Of a stretch of 53,862 bases of DNA, positions 15,212 to 26,002 are shown piece after piece. Positions within the stretch are counted from its first letter, which is position 1. Each line of letters begins with the position of its first letter. The position numbers and the translations under genes are program-made. Origin of the DNA: a virus; the IMG/VR virus record IMGVR_UViG_3300009124_000018, positions 1 through 53,862 of that record. The stretch is one strand, 5' to 3'. The notes under the pieces are model-generated. The model did no database searches. It was given only the letters and a program-made list of their open reading frames with translations, and was not told the DNA's origin.

Positions 15212-16708
15212 ATGGCAGCTATATTAACTGATAAATTTAGAGTACTACTTGCCCAACGTTTTAGGGAAAGAGTATTCGCAGATGAAACGGATAGCAATGC
15301 AAACACCACTGGTTTGTGGTTGTTTTTTGCTAGACCCAGAGGTTGGACGGATCCTTCAACTGGCAATGCCACTAGTGTTCCAAATTCCCCAATTGATAAC
15401 CAAGAAAAGGAATTTGACATTTATGATCAAATGATTGGATTGAAAAAGATCCCTTCATCAGAAATTAGACCTGTTATTAGAAACAATAAGTGGTTGAGTG
15501 GAAACGTTTACGATTATTATCGTCATGATTTTGGATCTATCCAAAGTGCCACAAGTGGTCAAATTTCATATATTAAAGGATTTTCTAACGAAGTAAAACT
15601 CTACGAAACTAATTTCTACGTAGTAACTTCAGAGTATAAGGTTTATAAGTGTATTGATAACAATAATAATTCAGCATCTACAGTAGAACCATCATCTACA
15701 TCACAATCTCCATTTATCCTTTCTGATGGTTATACATGGAAGTACATGTTTACTATTAATGCTAATGACTTTGAAAAGTTTAAGAGTGATGAATATATCC
15801 CTATCCCTTCTACAGTTCAAACATCTAATAGTATTGATGCCTCTTCAAATTATGGAGGAGCAATTTACAAAGTAGATATTAATCTCGATTCAAATAGAGA
15901 TCGAGTAATTGGTAGTGGATATATTATTGGAAATACTTTTAATATTGTAGGTGATGGGCAAAATGCTCAAGTTAGAGTTATTGCAACGAATGAGAATGGT
16001 GGTATTACCAAGTTGAAAGTAATTAATCCAGGATCTGGTTATACTTATGGTCAGATTGATACTACAAAGGTTGTAGATACTCAGGGTAACGTTACTACTG
16101 GCACTGGAACAGGTGCATCACTTAAACCCATCATTTCCCAGAAAGAAGGAATTGCAGTAGATTTTGCAAAAGAACTAGGTGCTAATAAAGTATTACTTCA
16201 TACAAAATTAGAACCAGATGATTTTGTATTCAAAAATGATTTTACTGTAGTAGGATTGTTACTCAATCCTACATTTACTAATTCTAATATCACCAGTACT
16301 GCCATTGGTACTCATGTAATGAATTTGTCTGCAGATCTGAGTTCATACAATTCACCTGAAGATTTTGAAGATGTTCAGGTCAGAACAACCTCAGGAACTG
16401 CTCCATATGCCACTGGAACAGTTGTTCACTATGAAACTGATGGTTCTACAGTATTTAAGTTGTATTTCTCACAAGAGAACATTGAAAATTATGGTATTGA
16501 CAGCGATGGTGTTAGAACTGCATTTGATTTAGGAGATACTATTCAAGTTGGCACTTCCTCAACGGGAACTGTCAGTTCTAGCACAGGATCTGTAATTTCT
16601 CCAGAAGTCGTAAGGGGTTCTGGAGATATCATCTACATAGATAATAGGAATGCAATTTCCAGAGCAGAAGATCAGACCGAAGATTTCAAAATTATTTTAG
16701 AGTTCTAA
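15212..16708 (+). CDS. gp8: gp8-like baseplate wedge subunit
   Basis: A 498-residue protein recognisable by its ends. The N-terminus TDKFRVLLAQRFRERVF and the motif SGNVYDYYRHD resemble T4 gp8, and the C-terminus IIYIDNRNAISRAEDQTEDF lines up with T4 gp8 IYMENRPPIIMAMDQTEE. A segment DGYTWKYMFTI near residue 174 matches the T4 GDGYVWEYLFEI region. It is about 160 residues longer than T4 gp8 (334); the extra lies in the second half and includes one GSGY-type repeat (INPGSGYTYG) also found in the giant proteins. In T4 gp8 dimers sit in the wedge beside gp7, gp10 and gp53. Followed after four bases by the DUF4815 gene. Confidence 0.92.
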   Translation: MAAILTDKFRVLLAQRFRERVFADETDSNANTTGLWLFFARPRGWTDPSTGNATSVPNSPIDNQEKEFDIYDQMIGLKKIPSSEIRPVIRNNKWLSGNVYDYYRHDFGSIQSATSGQISYIKGFSNEVKLYETNFYVVTSEYKVYKCIDNNNNSASTVEPSSTSQSPFILSDGYTWKYMFTINANDFEKFKSDEYIPIPSTVQTSNSIDASSNYGGAIYKVDINLDSNRDRVIGSGYIIGNTFNIVGDGQNAQVRVIATNENGGITKLKVINPGSGYTYGQIDTTKVVDTQGNVTTGTGTGASLKPIISQKEGIAVDFAKELGANKVLLHTKLEPDDFVFKNDFTVVGLLLNPTFTNSNITSTAIGTHVMNLSADLSSYNSPEDFEDVQVRTTSGTAPYATGTVVHYETDGSTVFKLYFSQENIENYGIDSDGVRTAFDLGDTIQVGTSSTGTVSSSTGSVISPEVVRGSGDIIYIDNRNAISRAEDQTEDFKIILEF

Positions 16709-16712
16709 AGAG

Positions 16713-19700
16713 ATGCCCCAGTCAACTAATCTGAACACTCCTCCATATTATGAGGATTTTGACGTAAACGACAATTTCCATAAGGTATTGTTTCGTCCAG
16801 GATTTCCCCTGCAGGCGAGAGAACTAACAACACTTCAATCTATCCTTCAGGATCAGGTTGAGAAGTTTGGGTCTAGCATTTATAAGGATGGCGCTATGGT
16901 CATCCCTGGTCAGATTGGTTATGACTTAGCATACAATGCTATCTTAGTTGAAGATGAATATTTTGGAATTGACTCTGGATTGCTTGTAGCAAATCAAGTT
17001 AATAATGTTCCTGTTATTGTAGGGAAGGTAATCAAGGGAAATACCTCTGGAGTTAGAGCACGTGTAGTAAATGCCATCTCCAGCGAAGCATCAGAAAAGG
17101 GTAAGACCACCCTCTACATCAAATATATTAATTCTGGATCTACTGATGAAACTACAGAAACTCAATACACCACTTTCTTAGATGATGAGATTTTAATTAC
17201 TGAGCAAGCATTTTCTGTTGGAACTACAGTAATTCAAGCAAATACTGATTTTGCCAAGTGTATTACATCACAGTCAACTCATGTTGGTTCTGCTGCTAAG
17301 ATTACAACAGGTATCTATTTTGTCAAGGGTTATTTTGTAACTGTTAAAGAGCAAGAGATTATTCTTGATCAATTTGGAACATATCCATCATATAAAGTAG
17401 GTCTTCAAGTACTAGAAGAGATTGTAACTCCAGAGGATGATCCTACACTTAACGATCAAGCACAGGGATATTCTAACTATTCTGCACCTGGAGCACACAG
17501 ATTAAAGTTACAAGCAGTATTAGTCAAGAAGAGTTTAGACGATACTACTGCTACTGATTTTATTGAGCTGCTTAAAATTGAAGATGGCGTTGTCAAGGAA
17601 ATCGTCAGCACATCTAAAGCACAGATTGCAAAGACCTTAGAAGATACTCTTGCAAGAAGAACTTATGATGAATCTGGAGATTATGAAGTAAATCCATACA
17701 GATTTTCCTTTGCTGAGTGCGTAGATAATGGTATCAATAATGGTGTCTTTAAATTAGGTGAAAAAACTAATCAAGACAATATTGCAACTAACAATTTATT
17801 TGAAGTTGTAGTGTCTCCTGGTAAAGCATATGTAAGAGGATATGAAATTGAAACTATTTCAAACACATATGTAGATATTGAAAAACCAAGAACATCAGAA
17901 TCTATACAGAACAAAACTATTAGTACTAATGGTGCAGGAGTTGCATTTAGATTAGCAGGTACGACTAGAATTAGTCAAACTGATTTAAATAGTGAACTCA
18001 CTGGTGATAGAATTGTCACTTTAAAAAATAGCTCGTCAACTACAATTGGATATGCTATTTTTAAATCATACACTGAAGGATCAACTTATAATCTGGTAAG
18101 ATTAGCAAATATTTCCTTTACTGGCACTAATACTCTAAGTAATATAGCAAAAATTACTGTTGGATCTAGTAACTACGATCTAGTCACTAGTGCTAGTAAA
18201 TATGTTGGTTCTGCTAAGGATCATTTCTTTAGAGTATATGGAAATGCTGAAATTAAAAACATTTCAGATCTTAAAGTACAGCAAGTTTTAACTTATGCTG
18301 CTGGAACTACTTCTGGCAACAGCATTACTATCTCAAATAGAGAGTATTTCTCGACAACTTCTGGTGATTATACTGTAAGATTAGCTGGAGAAAATTCTTC
18401 AGATCTTACCTTTACTGTTACTGGAGATCCAACTACAGGTACTCTTAGTGGAACTGTAAGTGGTAGAAGTGGATCTGGCGATGCAGCATTTATTTTGATT
18501 GGTCCTGAAAAAATTAGTGTTCCCACATTAACACTTTCCTCACATCAAAAAATGAGGATTGTTAAACTTGTAGATATTACAAACAAGTATGACGTAAATG
18601 ACACATTGTTACCTCTTGGAGTAACAAGAGTAGACAAGGTTCATGCGATTTATACTGGTGATACTATCGGTGCAGTTATTCCACAGATTACTTTAGTAGG
18701 TGCTACTGGAACTTTTGAGATTGGTGAAATTATTGAGGGTACAAAGAGTGGTGCAAAAGCAAGAATTATTAGACAAAATAGCAATACAGTAAATTTTGTT
18801 TATATTAGCACGATCACTTTCCTGGACAATGAAGAAATTAAAGGATTAACCTCAGGAACATCTAGAAATATTAGTACTGTAGATAATAATGGTGGAGTTA
18901 ATATTAAATCTAGATATAGATTAAATGATGGTCAAACTAATCATACTTTTGAGTATTCATCTTTAGAGAAAGTATCAAGTGAAAGTGCTCTGAGTGGTAC
19001 GGTATGGGTAGTATTTGATTATTTTGAAGATGTTGTTGATGGTCAGTTCTATACTATTAACTCTTATTATGACACCACTTATGATGAGATCCCTTATTAT
19101 GATACAAATGAATCCAGAGTATATTTAAGTAATGTTCTTGACTGGAGAATCAATCAGAGTAATGCAGTTACTGGAAATGGAGATTATTCAGATCCATTCT
19201 TGATTGATGCTACCCAAATTGCATCTAGTACTACATTATTGACTTATACTAATGCAAACTATAAGTTCAATCAATATTTACTGCCAACAGGATCAACTGA
19301 TGGTGATATTGAATACTATCTTGGAAGAATTGATGATCTATATCTTGATAAGAATGGAAACTTTATTAATAAAAAAGGAATTCCATCTTTACTTGCATCA
19401 AAACCAGATGAATCTTTAGCAAATGCAATGAAAGTTGGCACCATTACGATGCCACCATATGTTAGAGATTTAAATAAGGTTAATTTTGAAAGAGCAACTA
19501 ATAAGAGATACACAATGAGAGACATTGGTCTCTTAGAGAAAAGAATTACAAATATTGAATATTATACTCAATTGAGTTTACTTGAATCTGATACTGCTAA
19601 TCTTCTTATTACTGATTCTAATGGAAATACTAGATTAAAGAATGGATTCTTAGTAGATAATTTTACCAGTCATTCAATCGGAGAACCAAGTCATCCAAAC

Positions 19701-22700
19701 TATAAGTGCTCTATCAGTGCTACTTATGGAGAACTAAGACCCCAACACTATACAACAAACAGCACCTTAAGTTATAAGACCACCCCATCAAATTATATCA
19801 AGGGTGACTTGATCATGCTTGATTATACTGATCAGTTAATCATTGAACAACCATATGCAGCGGTTTCAGAAAACGTAAACCCATTTGCTGTTGTATCTTG
19901 GGTTGGTTTGATGCAGATCTTCCCAGCATCTGATGATTGGATTGATGAAAATAGATTACCAGATACTGTCACAGAAGTTGAAGGTGACTATACAGCAACT
20001 CTGTATGCACTGGACGTAGATCCTAACACTGGATTTGCTCCAACTGAATGGGGTGCATGGGAAACTCAATGGACTGGTAGTAGAACTTCATCTTCTACTC
20101 AGAATTTGAGAAGAGATCAGCATCCTTATGTAAGACAGATTACTACTACAACAACTACTACAACAACTGCTCAAACTAGAAGTGGTGTAAGATCTAGTGT
20201 CACTCCTACTTATGATACTGTTGTACTCGGTGACAGAGTAGTTGATACTAAGTATGCAAGATGGAAGAGATCTAGAAATATTGCTTCTACAGCATTTAGA
20301 TTAAAACCAAATGTAAGAGTTTATCCATTCTTAGAGGGTAAATCAGTAGAAGCATACACTACTCCAAAGATCATTGGTATTCAAATGACTTCTGGAAGTG
20401 GTGCATTCCAAGCAGGTGAAGATATTGTACTTTCTGGTACTATTAGTGGTAGAAAGTTCAGAGCAACTCTTAGCGCACCAAAAGCAGGAATTGCTAGATT
20501 AGATAAACCATATGAAGTTGATCCATATACTGGAAATGCTATTACTGCAACTGCATACACAGCATCATCTACATTCTTGAATATTAATATTGAATCCATG
20601 AATGAACTGGATGGATCTCCTTATGGTGGATACTTACTGGAAGGTGATAAAATCTTAGGTCTTACTAGTGGTGCTACTGCAACTGTAACTAAAAAGCGTT
20701 TAATTGCCGATGAAAAGGGCAACCTTCGCGTCAGTGTTTATATTCCAGATCCAAATGTCGAAGGCAATCCTAGATGGGCTGTCGGTGACTCAGTTCTCAA
20801 ACTGACTGATAGTAAGGAAAACTCAGTAATTCCAGGTGTTGTAGATAGTTCTGCTGAAGGAGTTTACAGTGCAAGAGGAACTATCTTGTCTAAGCAGACA
20901 GATACTCTTCTGGTTAGAAATGCTGAGATTACTCAAGATACTGTAACTGACAACAGAATCGTAACATCAAGTAGTTCAAGTACAAGAGATAGTGGTTGGT
21001 ATGACCCATTAGCACAATCATTCTTAATTGAGAATGCAGGTGGTTGTTTTATTAGCAAAATTGATGTGTACTTCAGAACCAAGGATGATAATCTGCCCGT
21101 CACCATGCAGATTAGAGAGATGGTAAATGGATATCCATCTCCTACAGTTCTTGCTACCATCAATAAGGATCCATCTGATGTATCTACTTCTGATGATGCT
21201 AGTGTATCTACCACATTTGTATTCACAACCCCAGTATATTTGGCAGAAAGAAAAGAGTATTGCTTTGTTCTTTTAACCGCATCAGTTGAGTACAATGTAT
21301 GGTTGTCTGAAATGGGCAAAGATGATTTGAGTGGCGAGAGAATCTCTAAGCAACCATACGCAGGCGTATTGTTTAAATCTCAAAACGCATCTACTTGGAC
21401 TACTGCTGAATATCAAGATATGAAGTTCAAGATTTACAGATGTAAGTTTAAGATCAATGAAAAACCACAAATTGATTTTGTAAATGACAATTCTGGTAAT
21501 CTGTTCTTCAAGAAACTCAGACCTGATCCTATTGAATTAACTATTAACTATACTAATACAAGTACAGGTAATGGATATATGAAGGTTCATCATGCAAACC
21601 ACAACATGTATGATAATGCTTCATTTGTTGAAATTAAAGGAGTCAGCACAGAAATTTATGCTGATCTGTATTCTAACTGGAATGGTCAAGTAGGTGCAGG
21701 TGGAACAACTGGAGGCATTCCAAATAATGCTATTAGATTGAAAGGTAACAGAGATCTTTTCCACGAAGATTCTAATGAACTTGCTTATGATCAAACAGTA
21801 TCTCCTACAAGAAATGGTATTCTCGGTGCAGCACCATCTGCAAGTAATCCAGGTTACTTAAAGATTGGAGATTATATCTACTCCTATGATCCATCTGCTG
21901 TAAGTGCCGTTGACGGTACTACTGGAATGTATTATATTCAGTTAATTGAAAAAATTAGCACCGAATCAGTTCCATCAGGTGGATTTAAATCTGCTGATAA
22001 GTGGAAAGTAGAATTATATGTCAAGAATGGTATTCCTCTGACTAAGATTAATACTACTCACTCATCTCTGAAGTATATTACTTTAGACAGTTATCAAATT
22101 AACCTTGGAACTCTTAGAAGAAACATTGATGATTTAAATACCACCTTTGGTGGTGAGAATGCTACTGCAAGTACTAATCTTCAGTACAATTATATTGAAC
22201 CTATGGTTTCTTATAAAGAACTTCCAGGAACTGAACTTACTGCTGAAATTAAAACAACTTCTGCTACTTCCCTTGGTGATTCTTCCCACTCAGATCCAAC
22301 CACAAGTGTTTCATTGGCAACTTCAAACAGGTCATACCTGAAAGATGGAAGTTATCGTGAAGTTAATTTGAATGCTACTAATTGGTTTACCTCACCAAAA
22401 CTGATTGCATCTAGCATCAACGAAGATCGTCAGATGTCTGAAGCAAAATCATTTGAACTTAGATTTACTCTGTCAAGTACTGCGGATAACTTAAGTCCTG
22501 TCATTGATACTGACAGAATTAGCGTAATTACCACTGCCAATAGAATTTGTGATTTTGATGGTACTTTTGATAATGAGTATTTCTTTAATGATACTGGTAC
22601 TTACAATATCGGTCAAAGTGCTAAGTATGATTTTAATGCTGCTAACTACATCACCAAATACATTACACTTGCGAACGAATGTACTTCACTGAAGATTTTA

Positions 22701-22976
22701 ACTACTGCATTCAATAGTGCTAATACTGATATTGATGTTTACATCAAACTCTTAACTGGTGATGAATCTAATCCAAATGTTATTGCTTGGGAAGAGTTGA
22801 CCGCAAATGATTATTCAGGCACTAAGAGTGAAGAGGATTATAAGGAGTATTCATATACTAAAGAATTGACTGGAGATGATACCTTCACTAAATATGCAGT
22901 GAAGGTTAGATTGAGATCTAGAAACACTTCAGAAACTCCAGTATTACAAGATTTAAGATGCATAGCTCTAGCATGA
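16713..22976 (+). CDS. Large DUF4815 virion structural protein
   Basis: A 2,087-residue protein starting with NDNFHKVLFRPGFPLQAREL, a hallmark of the DUF4815 family of phage structural proteins. The N-terminal domain covers roughly residues 1-500. A run of nine Thr occurs near residue 1148. Around residues 1425-1585 is a domain with DPLAQSFLIENAGGCFIS, VTMQIREMVNGYPSPTV and LFKSQNASTWTTAEYQD that recurs in big phage proteins and looks like a beta-sandwich. Several G(D/E)xIxGxTSG-type repeats lie near residues 103, 670, 1234 and 1310. The position after gp8 is that of T4 genes 9 and 10, so I infer a peripheral baseplate and fibre-attachment role. This is not proven. Confidence 0.8.
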   Translation: MPQSTNLNTPPYYEDFDVNDNFHKVLFRPGFPLQARELTTLQSILQDQVEKFGSSIYKDGAMVIPGQIGYDLAYNAILVEDEYFGIDSGLLVANQVNNVPVIVGKVIKGNTSGVRARVVNAISSEASEKGKTTLYIKYINSGSTDETTETQYTTFLDDEILITEQAFSVGTTVIQANTDFAKCITSQSTHVGSAAKITTGIYFVKGYFVTVKEQEIILDQFGTYPSYKVGLQVLEEIVTPEDDPTLNDQAQGYSNYSAPGAHRLKLQAVLVKKSLDDTTATDFIELLKIEDGVVKEIVSTSKAQIAKTLEDTLARRTYDESGDYEVNPYRFSFAECVDNGINNGVFKLGEKTNQDNIATNNLFEVVVSPGKAYVRGYEIETISNTYVDIEKPRTSESIQNKTISTNGAGVAFRLAGTTRISQTDLNSELTGDRIVTLKNSSSTTIGYAIFKSYTEGSTYNLVRLANISFTGTNTLSNIAKITVGSSNYDLVTSASKYVGSAKDHFFRVYGNAEIKNISDLKVQQVLTYAAGTTSGNSITISNREYFSTTSGDYTVRLAGENSSDLTFTVTGDPTTGTLSGTVSGRSGSGDAAFILIGPEKISVPTLTLSSHQKMRIVKLVDITNKYDVNDTLLPLGVTRVDKVHAIYTGDTIGAVIPQITLVGATGTFEIGEIIEGTKSGAKARIIRQNSNTVNFVYISTITFLDNEEIKGLTSGTSRNISTVDNNGGVNIKSRYRLNDGQTNHTFEYSSLEKVSSESALSGTVWVVFDYFEDVVDGQFYTINSYYDTTYDEIPYYDTNESRVYLSNVLDWRINQSNAVTGNGDYSDPFLIDATQIASSTTLLTYTNANYKFNQYLLPTGSTDGDIEYYLGRIDDLYLDKNGNFINKKGIPSLLASKPDESLANAMKVGTITMPPYVRDLNKVNFERATNKRYTMRDIGLLEKRITNIEYYTQLSLLESDTANLLITDSNGNTRLKNGFLVDNFTSHSIGEPSHPNYKCSISATYGELRPQHYTTNSTLSYKTTPSNYIKGDLIMLDYTDQLIIEQPYAAVSENVNPFAVVSWVGLMQIFPASDDWIDENRLPDTVTEVEGDYTATLYALDVDPNTGFAPTEWGAWETQWTGSRTSSSTQNLRRDQHPYVRQITTTTTTTTTAQTRSGVRSSVTPTYDTVVLGDRVVDTKYARWKRSRNIASTAFRLKPNVRVYPFLEGKSVEAYTTPKIIGIQMTSGSGAFQAGEDIVLSGTISGRKFRATLSAPKAGIARLDKPYEVDPYTGNAITATAYTASSTFLNINIESMNELDGSPYGGYLLEGDKILGLTSGATATVTKKRLIADEKGNLRVSVYIPDPNVEGNPRWAVGDSVLKLTDSKENSVIPGVVDSSAEGVYSARGTILSKQTDTLLVRNAEITQDTVTDNRIVTSSSSSTRDSGWYDPLAQSFLIENAGGCFISKIDVYFRTKDDNLPVTMQIREMVNGYPSPTVLATINKDPSDVSTSDDASVSTTFVFTTPVYLAERKEYCFVLLTASVEYNVWLSEMGKDDLSGERISKQPYAGVLFKSQNASTWTTAEYQDMKFKIYRCKFKINEKPQIDFVNDNSGNLFFKKLRPDPIELTINYTNTSTGNGYMKVHHANHNMYDNASFVEIKGVSTEIYADLYSNWNGQVGAGGTTGGIPNNAIRLKGNRDLFHEDSNELAYDQTVSPTRNGILGAAPSASNPGYLKIGDYIYSYDPSAVSAVDGTTGMYYIQLIEKISTESVPSGGFKSADKWKVELYVKNGIPLTKINTTHSSLKYITLDSYQINLGTLRRNIDDLNTTFGGENATASTNLQYNYIEPMVSYKELPGTELTAEIKTTSATSLGDSSHSDPTTSVSLATSNRSYLKDGSYREVNLNATNWFTSPKLIASSINEDRQMSEAKSFELRFTLSSTADNLSPVIDTDRISVITTANRICDFDGTFDNEYFFNDTGTYNIGQSAKYDFNAANYITKYITLANECTSLKILTTAFNSANTDIDVYIKLLTGDESNPNVIAWEELTANDYSGTKSEEDYKEYSYTKELTGDDTFTKYAVKVRLRSRNTSETPVLQDLRCIALA

Positions 22977-23197
22977 TTCCTGTAGAGGGTCACAAAGATT
23001 TAGTTCGTGACCCTGTAACAGGTGCTATTATTAATACAAATAAATCAGATTTCCAAAAATACGTCGAGCAGAGAAATTTAGAATCCCAACAAAGGAAACA
23101 AATTCAAACTACTGCAGATGAAGTCAAAGATTTAAAGAAGGAAATCTCAGAGATCAAAGAACTACTACTTAAATTAACTAGTAGTATAAATACTTGA
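22973..23197 (+). CDS. Small protein with C-terminal coiled coil
   Basis: The start is taken at ATG 22973, which overlaps the previous stop as ATGA and gives 74 residues beginning MIPVEGHKDLVRDPVTG. An ATG at 22958 would add five residues inside the previous gene. The middle and C-terminal part (VEQRNLESQQRKQIQTTADE and LKKEISEIKELLLKL) is a heptad-like coiled coil. The N-terminal motif resembles a short conserved segment of cyanophage structural genes, but the function is unknown. It may be a small assembly or connector protein for the neighbouring baseplate and fibre proteins. Confidence 0.8.
   Translation: MIPVEGHKDLVRDPVTGAIINTNKSDFQKYVEQRNLESQQRKQIQTTADEVKDLKKEISEIKELLLKLTSSINT
23185..23192 (+). 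promoter_or_regulatory. Late promoter TATAAATA before fibre block
   Basis: Exact late-promoter consensus overlapping the last codons of the preceding gene and 24 bases before ATG 23216. It probably starts a late transcript through the small structural genes and the 742-residue fibre. Confidence 0.65.
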
Positions 23198-23215
23198 TGA
23201 AGTAGGAACACAGTA

Positions 23216-23554
23216 ATGTTATCTGCGGTAACAAATCTTGTAGTATATCAAGGCGCTGACTTTGAGACCACTTTTTATGTGACAAAAGATAATGGTTCAA
23301 GTTTTGATTTGACTAACTATACAGGTGCTTCTAAAATTAAAAAGCACTATGAAAGTAGCACCTCGACAGATATGACAGTTGAAATCACTCCTCCTGCTGC
23401 TGTAGGGGCAGTGAAATTGAGTTTATCCAATGCTGTTACTTCTGCCATGACACCTGGTAAATACGTTTATGATGTAGTTCTCACTGCTCCAGATGACATT
23501 AAATCTAGAGTCCTTGAGGGCGTGTTAACAGTAGTAGAAGGAGTAACTATCTAA
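23216..23554 (+). CDS. Small beta-rich structural protein (112 aa)
   Basis: A 112-residue protein with alternating hydrophobic residues and no Cys, starting LSAVTNLVVYQGADFETTFY and ending VLEGVLTVVEGVTI. The pattern resembles an Ig-like or baseplate-upper (BppU-type) beta-sandwich module used in tail adhesion devices, but this is judged by eye. It follows a TATAAATA promoter, and one base separates it from the next small gene. I treat it as a fibre-linked structural protein with unknown exact role. Confidence 0.75.
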   Translation: MLSAVTNLVVYQGADFETTFYVTKDNGSSFDLTNYTGASKIKKHYESSTSTDMTVEITPPAAVGAVKLSLSNAVTSAMTPGKYVYDVVLTAPDDIKSRVLEGVLTVVEGVTI

Positions 23555-23555
23555 A

Positions 23556-23765
23556 ATGGCTAGAATTAGATTTGGGGATCAAAATTTTCCCCAGGTTTCT
23601 AGAGTTGCTGTTGGTGGTGCTGCGACGTTGCAAAATCTCGCAGATATTGATACTCAGACAAATGGACTTGATGATGGATACTTATTAATTTATGATTCAG
23701 CATCTCAAAAGTTCCAAACAGGAAATGTATTAAACAACGTAACAGTTAACGGAGGATCATTCTGA
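23556..23765 (+). CDS. Small fibre-associated protein (69 aa)
   Basis: A 69-residue protein starting MARIRFGDQNFPQVSRVA with the segment LADIDTQTNGLDDGYLLIYD, a phrase found near the N-terminus of many phage tail fibres and small adhesion proteins. The stop overlaps the next start by one base (TGATG), indicating coupled translation with the 742-residue fibre. It might be a separate adapter at the fibre base. No enzymatic motif is present. Confidence 0.75.
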   Translation: MARIRFGDQNFPQVSRVAVGGAATLQNLADIDTQTNGLDDGYLLIYDSASQKFQTGNVLNNVTVNGGSF

Positions 23766-25993
23766 TGGCATCAACCATCCTAATTAAAAGAAGTACGGGT
23801 ACGACAGTACCTGCTTCGCTAGAGTTCGGTGAACTTGCAGTAACGGTTGGTGCTGGTACTCAGGTTAACCGTGGCGATAGAGTTTTTGTTGGTGATAATA
23901 ATACCACTGTTCAGGTTATTGGTGGTAAGTATTTCACCGATATGCTGGATCACGTACATGGTACGCTGACAGCAGATTCAGGAGTTATTACAGATAGTAA
24001 CTCAAAGGTAGATAGATTTAGAGTTGATGATGTTAATATTGATGCTAACGTAGTTGAAACTGATACTACTGATACTGATTTAATCTTCAGAGCAAACGGT
24101 ACAGGTAAGCTTGTAGTAGAAGACAGTCAAGAACTGGAGTTCGGTACTACTGGAGATATTGAATTTAGATTTGATGAAGTAGCAAACGTTCTTAGGTTAG
24201 ATCGTGTTGGTGTAAACACTCCTGAGTTTCGTTTAGATGACGATCTCAAAATTCAGTTTGGTACTGACGGAGATGGTGGCATTCGTTATGACGAATTAAA
24301 CACCGATACTGTTAGAGTAGATGGTGCTGATTGGACCTTTGATAATGGAGTTGCACTTCAATTTAATGATACTACTAATGCAACCAGTGATACTACTGGT
24401 GCAGTAAAGATTGCGGGTGGTCTTGGGGTTGCCTCCACTGCATGGATCGACAACATGGTTGTTGATAATGATGTAACTCTTGGTACTGATGCAACAGATA
24501 TTTTAACTGTTGAATCAACAACAACATTCAACGCCGATGTTACTGTTGTTGGAACCCAAACTGTAACAGGTACTACTACTCAAACTGGTCAGTTTAACCT
24601 TGATAATATTCGTTTAGATGGAAATACAATTTCCACAAACGCTGGTAGTCAGTTAATTCTTGACCCAGACCCAAGAAGTGGTGATGCTGCTGGTGATCTG
24701 ATCATTCGTGGTAACCTTCAAGTCGCTGGTACAACCACAACTGTTAACTCAACTGAGATGACAGTCAATGATCCTGTATTCAACATTGGCGATACAACTT
24801 CAGAAAAAGCATTGACTGCAGATGCTCTGGCATCATCAACTACAATCAATGTAGATAATCCTAGTGGAATTGCTACTGGTGGTTTGGTCACTGGTGACTT
24901 TGTAGGATCTGGTGGAAGAAATATCACTTCAATTGAAGTAGTATTCCATACTGCTTCTGGATTTAGCAGTGCTCCTTCTATTGGGGATCCAGTTTACCAT
25001 TATGATGGTGGTGTATATCAGCAGATTGGTACATTCCAAACACAAACTGCATCTACTGTAAGAATCACTTTACTTTCTGCTCTTTCTTTAAGAGAAAGTG
25101 CTTTCTATGAAGGTGGTCAACTTACAGATGGTAATACTGGAACGCCACAAGCAGTTGATCTCGTAAAAGATGCAACAAATCAAACTGTATTTGAAACCAC
25201 TACATTAAATCTTAGTGGTGGTCTTTCTAGTGCTGGTTCCACAGGAGATTATGTTAGTGTAACCCAGGGATCCAATGATGGAATGGATCGTGGTATTCAA
25301 TATTCATACCACAACGGTTCTACCATCAAACAAGGTTTCTTTGGTTTTGATAGAACTGCTGGTGAAGATGGTTTAGGGGCATTCACCTTTATTGAGGATG
25401 CTACTAATACTAATAACATCTTCACTCATACTTTTGGTGCTGTACAATCTGTTAAGATTGAACAGGGTGATCTTGATTATGAAGTATCAACTACTCTTGT
25501 AGGTGCAGCAAATCAAATATATACCAATCTCAACCCAACTGGTGGGCAAGGTTCTGGTCTTGAAGTTACTGTTGCTAGAGATGCAGCAGGTGCTATCTTA
25601 ATTGGTAATATTACCATTACTGGCAATGGAACCTACTATCAAGAAGGTGACCTGCTAACCATTACTGGCAATTTGATTGGGGGTGTTGCTGGTGTAGATG
25701 ATCTCCAGTTAAGAGTAACTGCTATCACAGTTTCGAGAGGCACAGTTTTACTGGGCGATCTTGAACTTGATGTTGATCTTGCTGTTAAGCATGGTGGTAC
25801 TGGAAGATCTGAGTTTAATAGCAAAGGTATTCTTTATGGTAATGGCGCTGGCGAACTCTTAGAGACCGCTGCTGCAAATATGGCAAACCCAGGCGTTGGT
25901 CCTGACGTTGCCACATCATTCCAGATCCTGACAGTAACTGCTGCTGGGGTCCCCGTCTGGACTGATACTGTTGATGGGGGAACATTCACCTGA
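23765..25993 (+). CDS. Tail-fibre-like protein (742 aa)
   Basis: The N-terminus (STILIKRSTGTTVPASLEFGELAV) matches the short module at the base of many marine phage fibres and of Mtd-type adhesins. Residues about 80-200 contain shaft-like repeats (GTTGDIEFRFDE, then FGTDGDGGIRYDE). A segment TTTVNSTEMTVNDPVFNIGD near residue 325, a GTYYQEGD repeat near residue 620 and the C-terminal GGTGRSEFNSKGILYGNG (from about residue 678) are standard in such fibres. It is probably a trimeric virion adhesin of the distal tail. The gene starts inside the stop of the previous one and is ten bases from the next small gene. Confidence 0.8.
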   Translation: MASTILIKRSTGTTVPASLEFGELAVTVGAGTQVNRGDRVFVGDNNTTVQVIGGKYFTDMLDHVHGTLTADSGVITDSNSKVDRFRVDDVNIDANVVETDTTDTDLIFRANGTGKLVVEDSQELEFGTTGDIEFRFDEVANVLRLDRVGVNTPEFRLDDDLKIQFGTDGDGGIRYDELNTDTVRVDGADWTFDNGVALQFNDTTNATSDTTGAVKIAGGLGVASTAWIDNMVVDNDVTLGTDATDILTVESTTTFNADVTVVGTQTVTGTTTQTGQFNLDNIRLDGNTISTNAGSQLILDPDPRSGDAAGDLIIRGNLQVAGTTTTVNSTEMTVNDPVFNIGDTTSEKALTADALASSTTINVDNPSGIATGGLVTGDFVGSGGRNITSIEVVFHTASGFSSAPSIGDPVYHYDGGVYQQIGTFQTQTASTVRITLLSALSLRESAFYEGGQLTDGNTGTPQAVDLVKDATNQTVFETTTLNLSGGLSSAGSTGDYVSVTQGSNDGMDRGIQYSYHNGSTIKQGFFGFDRTAGEDGLGAFTFIEDATNTNNIFTHTFGAVQSVKIEQGDLDYEVSTTLVGAANQIYTNLNPTGGQGSGLEVTVARDAAGAILIGNITITGNGTYYQEGDLLTITGNLIGGVAGVDDLQLRVTAITVSRGTVLLGDLELDVDLAVKHGGTGRSEFNSKGILYGNGAGELLETAAANMANPGVGPDVATSFQILTVTAAGVPVWTDTVDGGTFT

Positions 25994-26002
25994 GGTTAAA
26001 AA

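Noticed and set aside
20135-20175. Possible tandem repeat from the run of Thr codons
   Set aside because: It is a short ACT/ACA codon run inside a coding gene, most likely a flexible linker and not a CRISPR or DNA element.
20933-21319. A 128-residue reverse-strand frame inside the DUF4815 gene
   Set aside because: Antisense to a clear coding domain, with no recognisable motif or promoter; it is a shadow of biased codon use.
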